Below, piece after piece: positions 43,250 through 54,748 of a stretch of 64,000 nucleotides of DNA. Source of the DNA: Streptomyces sp. SCSIO 30461 (lineage in GTDB: Bacteria; Actinomycetota; Actinomycetes; Streptomycetales; Streptomycetaceae); contig NZ_CP146101.1 in NCBI RefSeq assembly GCF_037023745.1, positions 4,890,001-4,954,000 on the forward strand. Reading direction: 5' to 3'. The position numbers and the translations under genes were made by a program. Every line of letters starts with the position of its first letter. The stretch's first letter is position 1. The notes under the pieces are model-generated. The model did not search any database, was not told the DNA's origin, and saw only the letters and a list, made by a program, of their open reading frames with translations.

Positions 43250-44119
43250 TCACCGCCCCGGAGTCGGCAGCCAGCTCACCCGACCGGCCAGCAGGGCGTA
43301 TCCGACGAACGCCACGATGTCGAGCAGCGCGTGCGCGACCACCAGCGGTCCCACTCGGCCCCAGCGCCGGTACAGCAGCACGAAGACGGCACCCATGACC
43401 ATGTTGCCGATGAACCCGCCGATCCCCTGGTAGAGGTGGTAGGAGCCGCGCAGCACGGAACTCGCCGCCAGCGCGGCCATGGGTGTCCATCCCAGTTGCC
43501 CCAGCCTGCGCAGCAGATAGCCGACCACGATCACTTCCTCCACCACGGAGTTCTGCACCGCGGAGAGGATCAGCACGGGAAGCTTCCACCACACGTCGGG
43601 CAGTGCCTCGGGCACCACGGTCAGGTTGAACCCCGCGGCCCTGGCGATGAGATAGAACGCAAGACCGGCGCTGCCGATCCCTGCCGCGACGAGTGCGCCC
43701 CGCCAGAGGTCGGGCCAGGGCCGCGTCCGGTCGAAACCGATGGCCCGCAGTCCCCCGGCGCCTTCCCGGAAGAGCAGATGGGCGACCAGCAGGACGGGCA
43801 CCAGCGCGCTGGCGATACCGAAGAGCTGCCAGGCCAGATCGAGCCAGGGCCGCCCCGGGGCGTGGGAGCTGTTGAGCGTGGCGGCTTGGTCCCTCAGCCC
43901 ACCCGGTTTGGTCAGCGAACCCACAAAGCTGATCAGCGAGGACAGAGCGCTGGCGCCGAGCGAGAGCGCGAGCACCAGCAGCGTTTCGGACCTCAGGGTC
44001 CTGGGCGACAGACTCCCCTCAGGGAGCGATCCGGGCACCCGTCCCGCCTCCGCCTGCACATGCGCCTCCCATTGCCTCGTCCAGCGGATCACAGCTTGCC
44101 CGACGAGGGCGCCTGACAC
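43250..44119 (-). CDS. CPBP-family intramembrane metalloprotease
   Basis: The 289-residue protein has about eight spans and the CPBP/Abi motifs: NSVVEEVIVVGYLLRRLGQL (EExxxR-like motif 1), SSVLRGSYHLYQGIGGF (motif 2) and VVAHALLDIVAF (motif 3). These form the putative zinc site of CAAX-protease-like enzymes. The substrate is unknown. The gene lies 79 bases downstream of the ligase gene on the same strand. Confidence 0.87.
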   Translation of the reverse strand: MSGALVGQAVIRWTRQWEAHVQAEAGRVPGSLPEGSLSPRTLRSETLLVLALSLGASALSSLISFVGSLTKPGGLRDQAATLNSSHAPGRPWLDLAWQLFGIASALVPVLLVAHLLFREGAGGLRAIGFDRTRPWPDLWRGALVAAGIGSAGLAFYLIARAAGFNLTVVPEALPDVWWKLPVLILSAVQNSVVEEVIVVGYLLRRLGQLGWTPMAALAASSVLRGSYHLYQGIGGFIGNMVMGAVFVLLYRRWGRVGPLVVAHALLDIVAFVGYALLAGRVSWLPTPGR

Positions 44120-44198
44120 GAAGGCGGGGCCCGAACAGCGGAGCAGGTCCGGTAGCCGGGGCGGTGACGGTGGCGGTCAGGTGGCGGGTACGGTGACG

Positions 44199-45701
44199 TC
44201 AGGCGGCCGACCAAGTGGGCCAGGTGTGTACGGGATCGCCCTGGTGCATCAGCTCGGTGTAGCTCCGTGTCACGGCGGCGAGCGCGGCTTCCCTGCCGAG
44301 CCCCGACTCCATCGCCCGGTGGAAGGCATCCACCTGCCAGGACGCGCCGTTGACCTTGCGGCGGCAGCGCCCTTCGATGATCCCGAGATAGAAGTCGCGG
44401 TCCACGGCTTCCACGTTCCACGCTTCGAGCCCGGCCGCGGCGAGCGGCAGCAGTTCGTCCCGTACGAGCTTGACGGCCGGCACCCGTGTCATTCCACCTC
44501 CGCGGCCCGGACGAGGCCACATCAACTCGACGTCGATGCCGTGGCGGCAGGCGGCGTCGAAATTCTCCGCGGCGACCTCGAACGGCATCCGGGTCCACAC
44601 CGGACGGGACTCCTCGGCCAGCGCGCGCACCATCCCGTAGTAGAAGGCCGCGTTCGCCACCACGTCGTTGACGGTCGGTCCGGCCGGCAACACCCGGTTC
44701 TCGACGCGCAGGTGGGGTACGCCGTCGGCGAGTCCGTACACCGGACGGTTCCAGCGGTAGACGGTTCCGTTGTGCAACACGAGTTCCTGGAGCCGCGGGA
44801 TGCCGCCGTCGTCCAACACTCGCAGCGGGTCCTCCTCGTCGCAGATAGGCAGCAACGCGGGGAAGAAGCGCAGGTTCTCCTCGAAGAGTTCGTACGCCGA
44901 CTCCACCCAGCGCTCACCGAACCACGTGCGGGGCCTGACGCCCTGCGCCTGGAGTTCCGGCGGCCTGGTGTCCGTGGCCTGCTGGAACAGGGGAGGCCGT
45001 GACTCGCGCCAGAGCTCCTTGCCGAAGAGGAAGGGCGCGTTGGCACCGACCGCGATCTGGACGGGTGCGATGGCCTGCGCGGCGTTCCACACCTGGGCGA
45101 ACCGGGCGGGCGTCACCTGGAGGTGCAGTTGCACCGAGGTGCAAGCGGCCTCGGGCGCGATCGACGTCGACGAACAGGTGAGATGCTCCACCCCGTCGAT
45201 GTCGAGGGTGAAGTCCTCGCCCCGCGCGGCGACGATCTGGTCGTTCAGCAGGACATACCGGTCGACCTCCGAGAGATTCGCGGAGACCAGGTCATTGGGC
45301 TCTATGGTCGGGAGGATCCCGACCATCACGATTCCGGCATCAAGCTCGGCGGCCTTGCGGTGGGCATACCCCAGGCTGGTGTGCAGTTCCTCGGCGAGCT
45401 GGTCGAAGACGCGTCCCTCAAGCCGGTGCGGGGCTATGTTGACCTCCAGGTTGAACATTCCGAGTTCGGTCTGGAAATCACGGCTCGCTATCCGGTCGAG
45501 CACTTCACCGTTCCTCATGCGCGGCATACCGTCGGCACCCGCGAGATTCAGCTCGATCTCCAGTCCCATCAAGTTCTTCGGCCGGTCGAACCTCTGCTCC
45601 GCCAGGAGCCTCCCCAGCCCCGCGAGACACTGCTGGAGCTTCCTCCGGTACCTCTGGCGATCCGACAGGTCGAACGTGCCTGCAACGACCTTCTCCCCCA
45701 T
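44199..45701 (-). CDS. GCS2-type glutamate-cysteine ligase-like carboxylate-amine ligase
   Basis: The 500-residue protein has the GCS2 opening LMGLEIELNLAGADGMPRMR, the LGMFNLEVNIAPHR loop and SSTSIAPEAACTSVQLHLQV. The family joins the side-chain carboxylate of glutamate or another acid to an amine with ATP. This large streptomycete type has no assigned substrate that I can name. AGGAAGG precedes the ATG at 45701. It is the first gene of a leftward pair with the CPBP protease. Confidence 0.82.
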   Translation of the reverse strand: MGEKVVAGTFDLSDRQRYRRKLQQCLAGLGRLLAEQRFDRPKNLMGLEIELNLAGADGMPRMRNGEVLDRIASRDFQTELGMFNLEVNIAPHRLEGRVFDQLAEELHTSLGYAHRKAAELDAGIVMVGILPTIEPNDLVSANLSEVDRYVLLNDQIVAARGEDFTLDIDGVEHLTCSSTSIAPEAACTSVQLHLQVTPARFAQVWNAAQAIAPVQIAVGANAPFLFGKELWRESRPPLFQQATDTRPPELQAQGVRPRTWFGERWVESAYELFEENLRFFPALLPICDEEDPLRVLDDGGIPRLQELVLHNGTVYRWNRPVYGLADGVPHLRVENRVLPAGPTVNDVVANAAFYYGMVRALAEESRPVWTRMPFEVAAENFDAACRHGIDVELMWPRPGRGGGMTRVPAVKLVRDELLPLAAAGLEAWNVEAVDRDFYLGIIEGRCRRKVNGASWQVDAFHRAMESGLGREAALAAVTRSYTELMHQGDPVHTWPTWSAA

Positions 45702-46204
45702 CGAAGCACCCTTCCTCGAGTGGGCGGCCTGCGGCACAGGCCGTTCGCGTCACGGACGATAATGCCCAGACCCACTGATCCATAACGCCCCGGGAGTGAT
45801 GACGACGCGATAGTGTTGATGCGGCATTCACGGGGCACATTCCGTCGGCATGAAGCAACGCGCAGTTACTCTCATGCAGACGTACCGCGGGAGTCGCCCG
45901 GATGTGGTGAGAATCGCCGATGAGATCCGGCCGACCACTGCCGGGATCGCTCCCCAGGTGACACCTCAGCACTCACGAAAGAGCCAGGAAAACGTCCGGC
46001 GAAAAAGGTCCTGATTCGGCCTTGCCCGCAATATCGGGCAGAGCTAGCTGAAACACCGCGTGAACACGCGTCGTATAAACTCGGCAAACGAGGGCGAGAG
46101 TTGACGCCCGGGCATGGCCTTCCAGCCCCCTCTGCACCACGATCACAGTGCCGTCCGCATCTGCCCTCGCATCACCGTGTCTCTTGAGTGAGAGGCGACC
46201 CACC
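45702..46204. other. 503-base intergenic region
   Basis: This lies between the divergent ligase gene and the hypothetical protein gene at 46205. It is AT-richer than its surroundings (for example CGTATAAACTCGGCAAACGA near 46070) and must hold both promoters. A 54-codon open frame at 45850 has poor codon use and no ribosome site, so I do not call it. Confidence 0.5.
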
Positions 46205-46795
46205 ATGCCGCTGAATGCCCCCCCGGCCCCTCAGCCTGCCCTGCGCAGCGTCCTCACGGCTCTCGGTTCCCCCGCCGCGGTGCGCCAGGCTCCCACACCC
46301 ACCCTCCGCTCCGTCCAGGGCGCGGTGAGTGCCGAACTCCCCCTGCCCGTGTACGTGTTGGAACAGGTCGTGCCCCGGCCCGGCCAGGCTCCCCGCACCA
46401 GGCTCGCCGGCTGGAGGTTTCTGATCCGCGCCGGCGAGAGATCCGTGGCCGCAGCTGACACGATGCTGACCCAGGATGGCTGGGCCTTCTCGCACTTCTT
46501 CGAAGGCCCCTACCTCGTCGCAACGGAACAGGCGCTGGTCCAGGCGGAAGCCCTGACCTCCGACTACCAGCCGCGGCTGCTGTCCGTACCGGAGCTCTAC
46601 ATGCTCACGCTGTGGCTGCACGGGGACATCACTGCCGACGCCTCGTCAGGCGCACCCGCGCCTGACGACCTGCTGGTGCCGCTCGCACCGGCCCCACCGG
46701 GCATCGCGGCCCACCGCCCCCACCGGGCCGCCGAGCTGCTTCCCGTCCTCACCCTGCGGGCGACACGCGCACCGCTCCTGGGCTCCCCTGCCTGA
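46205..46795 (+). CDS. hypothetical protein
   Basis: The 196-residue protein is Pro/Ala-rich at both ends, with a compact centre (RLAGWRFLIRAGERSVAAAD, GWAFSHFFEGPYLVATEQAL) and no signal peptide or membrane span. GAGAGG lies before the ATG. I do not recognise the family. A hairpin follows the stop codon. Confidence 0.65.
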   Translation: MPLNAPPAPQPALRSVLTALGSPAAVRQAPTPTLRSVQGAVSAELPLPVYVLEQVVPRPGQAPRTRLAGWRFLIRAGERSVAAADTMLTQDGWAFSHFFEGPYLVATEQALVQAEALTSDYQPRLLSVPELYMLTLWLHGDITADASSGAPAPDDLLVPLAPAPPGIAAHRPHRAAELLPVLTLRATRAPLLGSPA

Positions 46796-46849
46796 GGCTC
46801 TCGCACCGTGACAGCCCACGGCTGAACCTGCGACGGCACAGCGCACGAC

Positions 46850-46875
46850 GCCCCGTGGCCCTCGGGCCACGGGGC
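46850..46875 (+). terminator. hairpin terminator after the hypothetical gene
   Basis: GCCCCGTGGCC pairs with GGCCACGGGGC in an 11-bp perfect stem with a 4-base loop, 55 bases past the stop codon. Confidence 0.75.
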
Positions 46876-46967
46876 ATTGCCGCGTCGGATACCAGTCCGC
46901 CCGCATAGTCCCCGATGGCGGCCGAGGGCCCCGGCGAAGCCAGAAGAACTAGTCAGAGCGGTACCCA

Positions 46968-46988
46968 CGAACCACCCGAAGGGATGGT
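46968..46988 (+). promoter_or_regulatory. dyad motif AACCACCCGAAGGGATGG
   Basis: An imperfect inverted repeat (ACCACCC-GAA-GGGATGGT) differs from the sequence at 3092-3113 only by one inserted G. It lies about 190 bases before the DUF5999 gene. Its function is unknown; the near-identity of two sites 44 kb apart suggests a shared regulator. Confidence 0.45.
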
Positions 46989-47180
46989 GTGCTTCGGCTG
47001 AACCGTCCGCGCGGGTGATACGTCATTAAGTGGTAAGACGAGCTGCCGTGAAATCCCTGCGGATCGACGCCTGTGGGGCAACACTGGGATCGGATCGGAC
47101 CGATGAATACGGGGGCGGTCATGAACACCGCATCAAGCCACAGCACACTCCTCACCACACCGCAGCGAAAGAACCCCTCC

Positions 47181-47378
47181 ATGTGCCAGCACCAGCCACC
47201 CTGTCCCTCAGCCGACTCGCCCGACCGGGAGGCCGCCCGTCTCCTGGCGCACCACCCGGAGCAGGGCTGGAGCCTGCTGTGCAACGGCGTCCTGCTGTTC
47301 GAGGACACCGGTGAGCTGCTCCCGGACGGGCAGATCATCGCTCCGCACCGGCCGCAGACCGTGGCCACAGCCGCCTGA
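47181..47378 (+). CDS. DUF5999-family small protein
   Basis: The 65-residue protein begins MCQHQPPCPSADSPDREAAR and contains HHPEQGWSLLCNGVLLFEDT. I recognise this as the streptomycete DUF5999 family of unknown function, with Cys and His residues at the N-terminus that could bind a metal. Upstream in-frame ATGs (47103, 47121) would add a variable head; the family opening favours 47181, although its ribosome site is weak. Confidence 0.72.
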   Translation: MCQHQPPCPSADSPDREAARLLAHHPEQGWSLLCNGVLLFEDTGELLPDGQIIAPHRPQTVATAA

Positions 47379-47463
47379 GCGGGCGAAACGGCTGAGGGCC
47401 GGCTCGGAGAAGTGCACGCTCCGAACCGGCCACTTTGCGCATCAGAGCGCAGCCGCCGCGATG

Positions 47464-50349
<2,886 letters not shown>

Positions 50350-50404
50350 GTGAGGCCTCCTGGTCGATGCGACCTGCGAGGGGCACCACGGCGAGTGCCC
50401 GGAC

Positions 50405-50625
50405 GGCCTCCCCCTCTGTCATCTGACCTGAGAGCTTCACCGGTCCGCCCGCTCACTGGCATTCCGGTTTTCACCGTCGGTGAGTGCGTATGCCGTGCGG
50501 CATCCGCCCTGCTTTCCAGAGTGACCTCACCCGTGCGGTACTTGGGCCTGAGAGATTCCGGGGAGGATTTGCTCCTTCGGCGGCTCCGGTACGCGTCATG
50601 CATGTCCGGGGCGCTCTCCCGCGCG
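50405..50625 (-). promoter_or_regulatory. glycine riboswitch, tandem type
   Basis: Read on the minus strand, the leader contains GGGAGAG near the start, then CCGAAGGAGCAAATCCTCCC, GGAATCTCTCAGGCCCAAGTA and ACTCTGGA (first aptamer). A second, more divergent aptamer ends with GGTGAAGCTCTCAGGTCA and GACAGAGGGGGAGG. These are the conserved glycine aptamer blocks. It ends about 55 bases before the gcvP ATG and should switch the gene on with glycine. Confidence 0.9.
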
Positions 50626-50744
50626 GGGTCAACAGCCGTCTGCCAGCCTACCAGCGCGGTCTTCACCGGAAAGGTCGAGTGGCCGACCCCACAAAAGTGC
50701 ACTTTCGTAGTACTTACGGAGCAGTGCGACCATGTGGAGGGACC

Positions 50745-51179
50745 GTGCAGACCGATATCGATCCGCGCAGCCTGATAGGCCGCAAGGCATTCGACCGCAA
50801 CGGCACCAAGATCGGGACCGTGGACGAGGTGTACCTCGACGACGCGACCGGTGTCCCGGAGTGGGCAGCCGTGCGCACCGGCCTCTTCAGCAGGGACGCG
50901 TTCGTCCCACTGGAACCCAGCGAGCTGGCTACCGACGGACTGCACATCCCCTTCGAACGTGCTCTGATCAAGGATGCACCGGACTTCGGCGTCGGCCGGC
51001 ATCTCTCCCCGGAGCAGGAACTCCAGCTGTACCACCACTACGGTCTCGACCTCCCCACGCCTTCGGAGAACCCGACACCTCCGCCGCCCGCGCCGAGCGG
51101 CGGTGGGTCACCGGCCCCCGGCGCTCCGGGCGACCGCGACTTCGGCCGGCTGGCCGGCAACGACGACCGGGAGGGCTGA
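50745..51179 (+). CDS. PRC-barrel domain protein
   Basis: The 144-residue protein has one PRC barrel (LIGRKAFDRNGTKIGTVDEV, YLDDATGVPEWAAVRTGLFS), a helix pair and a disordered Pro/Gly-rich tail. PRC barrels bind RNA-processing or photosynthetic partners; the role in streptomycetes is unknown. GGAGG lies close before the GTG. The disordered tail overlaps the 3' end of dinB on the opposite strand by 142 bases. Confidence 0.85.
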   Translation: MQTDIDPRSLIGRKAFDRNGTKIGTVDEVYLDDATGVPEWAAVRTGLFSRDAFVPLEPSELATDGLHIPFERALIKDAPDFGVGRHLSPEQELQLYHHYGLDLPTPSENPTPPPPAPSGGGSPAPGAPGDRDFGRLAGNDDREG

Positions 51180-52597
51180 GCACGCGCATCGCCCGGTGAC
51201 GCTCCTTCCGCCGGAACAGCGGGGGGACTTCCGGGCATGACCAGGGGCAGCGGCTCCGACGGAGCCAGTTCGGGATCGTCCACGGCGAAGGTGCGCACCC
51301 GGCCCGGAGCGGTCGACCACGGTTCCTCGAAGCGGACCGTGACCCGTCCGAGGCCGCTGCCTTGCACCCAGCCGACACCGAAGCGGGCGTGTCGGACATC
51401 GTGCCCCGCTTGCCAGTGCCGCTCCGTCGGCGATTCGATCGGTGTCCGACCCGGATCGGCCTCCTCGTCGGCGGTGTCGCGCGGGACTCCCTCGTCCCCA
51501 CCGGCCTGGCCGCCGGTGGCCTCGGCAGCGGCCTGGGCGAACAGATCCTCCTGGGTGTAGTCGGCGAGACCGCTCACACCCACCCCGAGCAGTCGCACCC
51601 CGCCCGTGGTGTCCACCGCGTCCAGCAGCCGGGCCGCCGCCTCCCGCACCACGGCCGCGTCGTCCGTCGGCCCGCGCAGGGTCTCCGACCTGGTCAGGGT
51701 GGAGAAGTCGAAACGGCGCACCTTCAGCACAATGGTCCGCCCCGAATGCCCGGAGGTCCGCAACCGCCGGACGCAGCGGTCGGCCAGGCGCTCCACTTCC
51801 AGCCTGATACGGACCCTGTCGTGCAGGTCGACGTCGAAGGTGTCCTCCACCGACACCGACTTCGCGTCACGCTCGGCCACCACGGGGCGATCATCGTGCC
51901 CCAGCGCCATCCTGAACAGCGATGCGCCATGGGCCTTCCCCAGCAGCCGCACGAGTTCGTCCTCGCCGGCTTCGGCGAGGTCGTCGACGGTGGTCATGCC
52001 GGCCCGCCTCAGATGCTCCCCGGTCGCCGGACCCACGCCGGGCAGGATGCGCACCGGCATGGGCGCCAGCAGCTCGCGTTCGGTGCCTGGTTCGATCAGC
52101 ACCAAGCCGTCGGGTTTGGCCTGCTCCGATGCGATCTTCGCGAGCATCTTGGAACCGGCGAGGCCCACGGAGCCGGTCAGTCCCGTGACCGCGAGGATGT
52201 CCCTGCGCAGCCGTTCACCGGCCTCCCGCGCGGATCCGGAGCCATCGGCCGCACCACCCGCCTCCAGGTCCACGAACGCCTCGTCCAGGCTCAGCGGCTC
52301 CACCAGCGGTGACAGGCGGGCGAGCAATCCCATCACCTGGTCGCTCACCGAGCGGTAGAGCGAGAAGCGCGGGACGAGGTACGCGGCATTGGGGCAGCGG
52401 CGCCTCGCCTGCGCCATGGGCATCGCCGAGTGCACGCCGAAACTTCTCGCCTCGTACGACGCGGTGGCCACGACCCCACGGGGCCCGAGACCACCCACGA
52501 CCACCGGTTTTCCGCGCAGGCTCGGCTTCGCCGCCTGCTCGGCGGCGGCGAAGAACGCATCCATGTCCAGATGCAGGATCAGCGGCGCGGATCTCAC
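51038..52597 (-). CDS. dinB: DNA polymerase IV (Y family) with C-terminal extension
   Basis: The 519-residue protein has the Y-family motifs LHLDMDAFFAAAEQ and PLSLDEAFVDLE (catalytic acids), a helix-hairpin-helix LPGVGPATGEHL, and the little finger domain. After about residue 380 there is an SH3-like UvrD/PcrA-type end (GHDVRHARFGVGWVQGSGLG) and a disordered tail. It is a translesion polymerase. The tail is longer than usual because the frame runs 142 bases into the PRC-barrel gene antisense. The GTG start has only a weak ribosome site. Confidence 0.92.
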   Translation of the reverse strand: MRSAPLILHLDMDAFFAAAEQAAKPSLRGKPVVVGGLGPRGVVATASYEARSFGVHSAMPMAQARRRCPNAAYLVPRFSLYRSVSDQVMGLLARLSPLVEPLSLDEAFVDLEAGGAADGSGSAREAGERLRRDILAVTGLTGSVGLAGSKMLAKIASEQAKPDGLVLIEPGTERELLAPMPVRILPGVGPATGEHLRRAGMTTVDDLAEAGEDELVRLLGKAHGASLFRMALGHDDRPVVAERDAKSVSVEDTFDVDLHDRVRIRLEVERLADRCVRRLRTSGHSGRTIVLKVRRFDFSTLTRSETLRGPTDDAAVVREAAARLLDAVDTTGGVRLLGVGVSGLADYTQEDLFAQAAAEATGGQAGGDEGVPRDTADEEADPGRTPIESPTERHWQAGHDVRHARFGVGWVQGSGLGRVTVRFEEPWSTAPGRVRTFAVDDPELAPSEPLPLVMPGSPPAVPAEGASPGDARAQPSRSSLPASRPKSRSPGAPGAGDPPPLGAGGGGVGFSEGVGRSRP

Positions 52598-52669
52598 ACC
52601 CCAGATGCTGCCCTACGCCACTGACAATCGCCCGCACAGGCGTACGAACGGGGTACGCGCGCCGACCGG

Positions 52670-53269
52670 TCAGCCGGCCCTGTCCCGACGACGTCTGGCC
52701 AGTTCGTCCGACGGATGGTGCCCGACCAGCGTCTCACCGGTGTCGACACGCTCACCGTGCAGCTCCGACAGCGCCGCTTCCACATCGCGCCACACCACAC
52801 CCACGGCGATCCCGAAGATGCCCTGCCCGCCCTGGAGGAGGTCCACCACCTCATCGGGCGATGAGCACTCGTAGACGGTCGCGCCGTCGCTCATCAGGGT
52901 CAACCGCTCAAGGTCCGCGAAACCGCGTGCCCGCAGGTGCTGCACCGCCGCGCGGATGTTCTGCAGGGCGACCCCCGTGTCCAGGAAGCGCTTGACGATC
53001 TTGAGGACGACCACGTCGCGAAAGCTGTAGAGACGCTGGGTGCCCGAACCGTATGCCGCTCGGACACTCGGCTCCACCAGACCGGTACGCGCCCAGTAGT
53101 CGAGCTGCCGGTAGGTGATGCCTGCGGCGGCGCAGGCGGTCGGCCCCCGGTAGCCGACGGTCTCGGACGTGGCGTCATACGCCGCGTTCATGTGAAGCGG
53201 ATACGGCCCACCGTGCCCCGGATTGACTCCGAGGGACCCCCCTGCCGCACCGTCGCCGCTGGTTCTCAC
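52670..53269 (-). CDS. MerR-family regulator (Rv1830-like)
   Basis: The 199-residue protein has a MerR helix-turn-helix (GYRGPTACAAAGITYRQLDY, GSGTQRLYSFRDVVVLKIVK) and a C-terminal effector-type domain (YECSSPDEVVDLLQGGQGIF). GGAGG lies 7 bases before the GTG at 53269. Its place between dinB/gcvP and the DUF151 nuclease matches Rv1830 of M. tuberculosis, which affects cell division. No metal-binding Cys pattern is seen. Confidence 0.9.
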   Translation of the reverse strand: MRTSGDGAAGGSLGVNPGHGGPYPLHMNAAYDATSETVGYRGPTACAAAGITYRQLDYWARTGLVEPSVRAAYGSGTQRLYSFRDVVVLKIVKRFLDTGVALQNIRAAVQHLRARGFADLERLTLMSDGATVYECSSPDEVVDLLQGGQGIFGIAVGVVWRDVEAALSELHGERVDTGETLVGHHPSDELARRRRDRAG

Positions 53270-53449
53270 GCCGACCTCCGTCCTTGACCTGCAAACTCGA
53301 CGGTAGGCAGTCGCCCGGGGCGCGTCAACGATCGCCACACTCGGCACGCCGAGTGATAATCACCCGAAGAGTGGTTTTCGATGACCCCTCATCGGGAAGG
53401 AATCACCGGTTATGCGACCCCACTCGAACCGGTGACCGGCGTTGCCCGC

Positions 53450-53923
53450 TCACTGACTGCTGGAGCCGAAATCCTCGGGCGAGATCTGGTCGAGGAACTC
53501 GCGGAACTTCTCCACCTCGTCCTCCTGCTCGTCCGGGATCGCGATCCCCGCGTCGTCCAGCACACCGTCACTGCCGTAGATCGGCGTGCCGGTGCGCAGC
53601 GCGAGCGCTATGGCGTCGGACGGCCTCGCACTCACCTCCACCCCGCTGGCGAAGACCAGCTCGGCGTAGAACACACCCTCACGCAGGTCAGTGATGCGGA
53701 CCTCGGTGAGTTCCTGCCCGACCGCCTCCAGTACGTCCTTGAAAAGGTCATGGGTCAGCGGCCTGGCGGGGGCCATGCCCTGCTGGGCGAAGGCGATCGC
53801 GGTCGCCTCGCCGGGGCCGATCCAAATGGGGAGGTAACGATCGCCTCCCACTTCGCGCAGGAGCACGATCGGCTGGTTGGAAGGCATTTCCACCCGGACA
53901 CCCACAACATCGAGCTCGTTCAC
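53450..53923 (-). CDS. bifunctional nuclease (DUF151) family protein
   Basis: The 157-residue protein has the DUF151 core: REVGGDRYLPIWIGPGEATA, ARPLTHDLFKDVLEAVG and FYAELVFASGVEVSARPSDA, with an acidic C-terminal tail. Homologues have reported RNase and DNase activity. It corresponds to Rv1829 in the conserved order. The GTG start is preceded by AGGG. Confidence 0.92.
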   Translation of the reverse strand: MNELDVVGVRVEMPSNQPIVLLREVGGDRYLPIWIGPGEATAIAFAQQGMAPARPLTHDLFKDVLEAVGQELTEVRITDLREGVFYAELVFASGVEVSARPSDAIALALRTGTPIYGSDGVLDDAGIAIPDEQEDEVEKFREFLDQISPEDFGSSSQ

Positions 53924-53987
53924 ACAGCAACCCTAGGACGTGCCCGGCAGGTTTGGGTAGTCGGGTTCCCCCAAGATCAGCCCGAGC

Positions 53988-54731
53988 TCAGCGCAACCTG
54001 ACACCCAGGGCCGTCTGCACCAAGGCGGCGTGCAGCCTGACGGAGAGGTCGGCGAGCTCCTTGGTGGTGGCCTCCGCATGCGCCCTGGTCTGGGGATTGC
54101 GATGCCGTCGCAACGGTGCGACCACTTGTTCGACCAATCCGGCCTCGCGGTCGGCGGCAGCCTTCATGGCCCGCAGGTGTCGGGGTTCCAGACCGAAACG
54201 ACCCAGGTGCGCCACCAGTTTGGCCACCGTCACGGACTGCGCGTCATAAGCACCGTCCGCAGCGGAGGTGATCAGGCCGTACGACTCCCAGGTGGCCAGC
54301 TCGTCCTCGGTGATCTCAGCGGCGGCCAGCAGCTCCGACCTGCCCACCCGCGCCGCGGTCGGCCCCTCGCGCTCCGGGTCTTCCCCTGGCTGGTAGATGC
54401 CGTCCGGAGTGCTCTGGGATCGATGAGCGGGCGGGTCGCCTCGCTCCAGGGCATCGAGCTGCTCACGGATCACTTTGAGGGGCAGATAGTGATCCCGCTG
54501 CATCCGCAGGACCTGGGCGAGCCGCTCGACATCCTCCGGGCTGAACTTGCGATAGCCAGAAGCGGTGCGCCGCGGCTCGACCAGACCCTCGCTCTCCAGG
54601 AAGCGGATCTTGGAGATGGTGACTTCGGGGAACTCGTCCCGCAGCTGGTTCAGCACCGAGCCGATGCTGACCAGCCGGTCGCCACCGGCGGTGCCGCGCG
54701 CGGCACCGCCCGCCGGTTTTGTTCGCAGCAT
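53988..54731 (-). CDS. ftsR: MerR-family cell-division regulator FtsR
   Basis: The 247-residue protein has a MerR-type helix-turn-helix (FPEVTISKIRFLESEGLVEP, SGYRKFSPEDVERLAQVLRM) and a second helical region (LAAAEITEDELATWESYGLI). In Corynebacterium the orthologue FtsR activates ftsZ, and Rv1828 is the mycobacterial counterpart. Start 54731 is preceded by GGAAGG. A GTG at 54752 overlapping the FHA stop codon (GTGA) is an alternative that would add seven residues and couple the two genes. Confidence 0.88.
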   Translation of the reverse strand: MLRTKPAGGAARGTAGGDRLVSIGSVLNQLRDEFPEVTISKIRFLESEGLVEPRRTASGYRKFSPEDVERLAQVLRMQRDHYLPLKVIREQLDALERGDPPAHRSQSTPDGIYQPGEDPEREGPTAARVGRSELLAAAEITEDELATWESYGLITSAADGAYDAQSVTVAKLVAHLGRFGLEPRHLRAMKAAADREAGLVEQVVAPLRRHRNPQTRAHAEATTKELADLSVRLHAALVQTALGVRLR

Positions 54732-54748
54732 GGACCTTCCCTGAGGGG

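Noticed and set aside
45850..46014. A 54-codon open frame between the ligase and hypothetical genes
   Set aside because: It has no ribosome-binding site and its third-position GC is low for this genome; no family resemblance.
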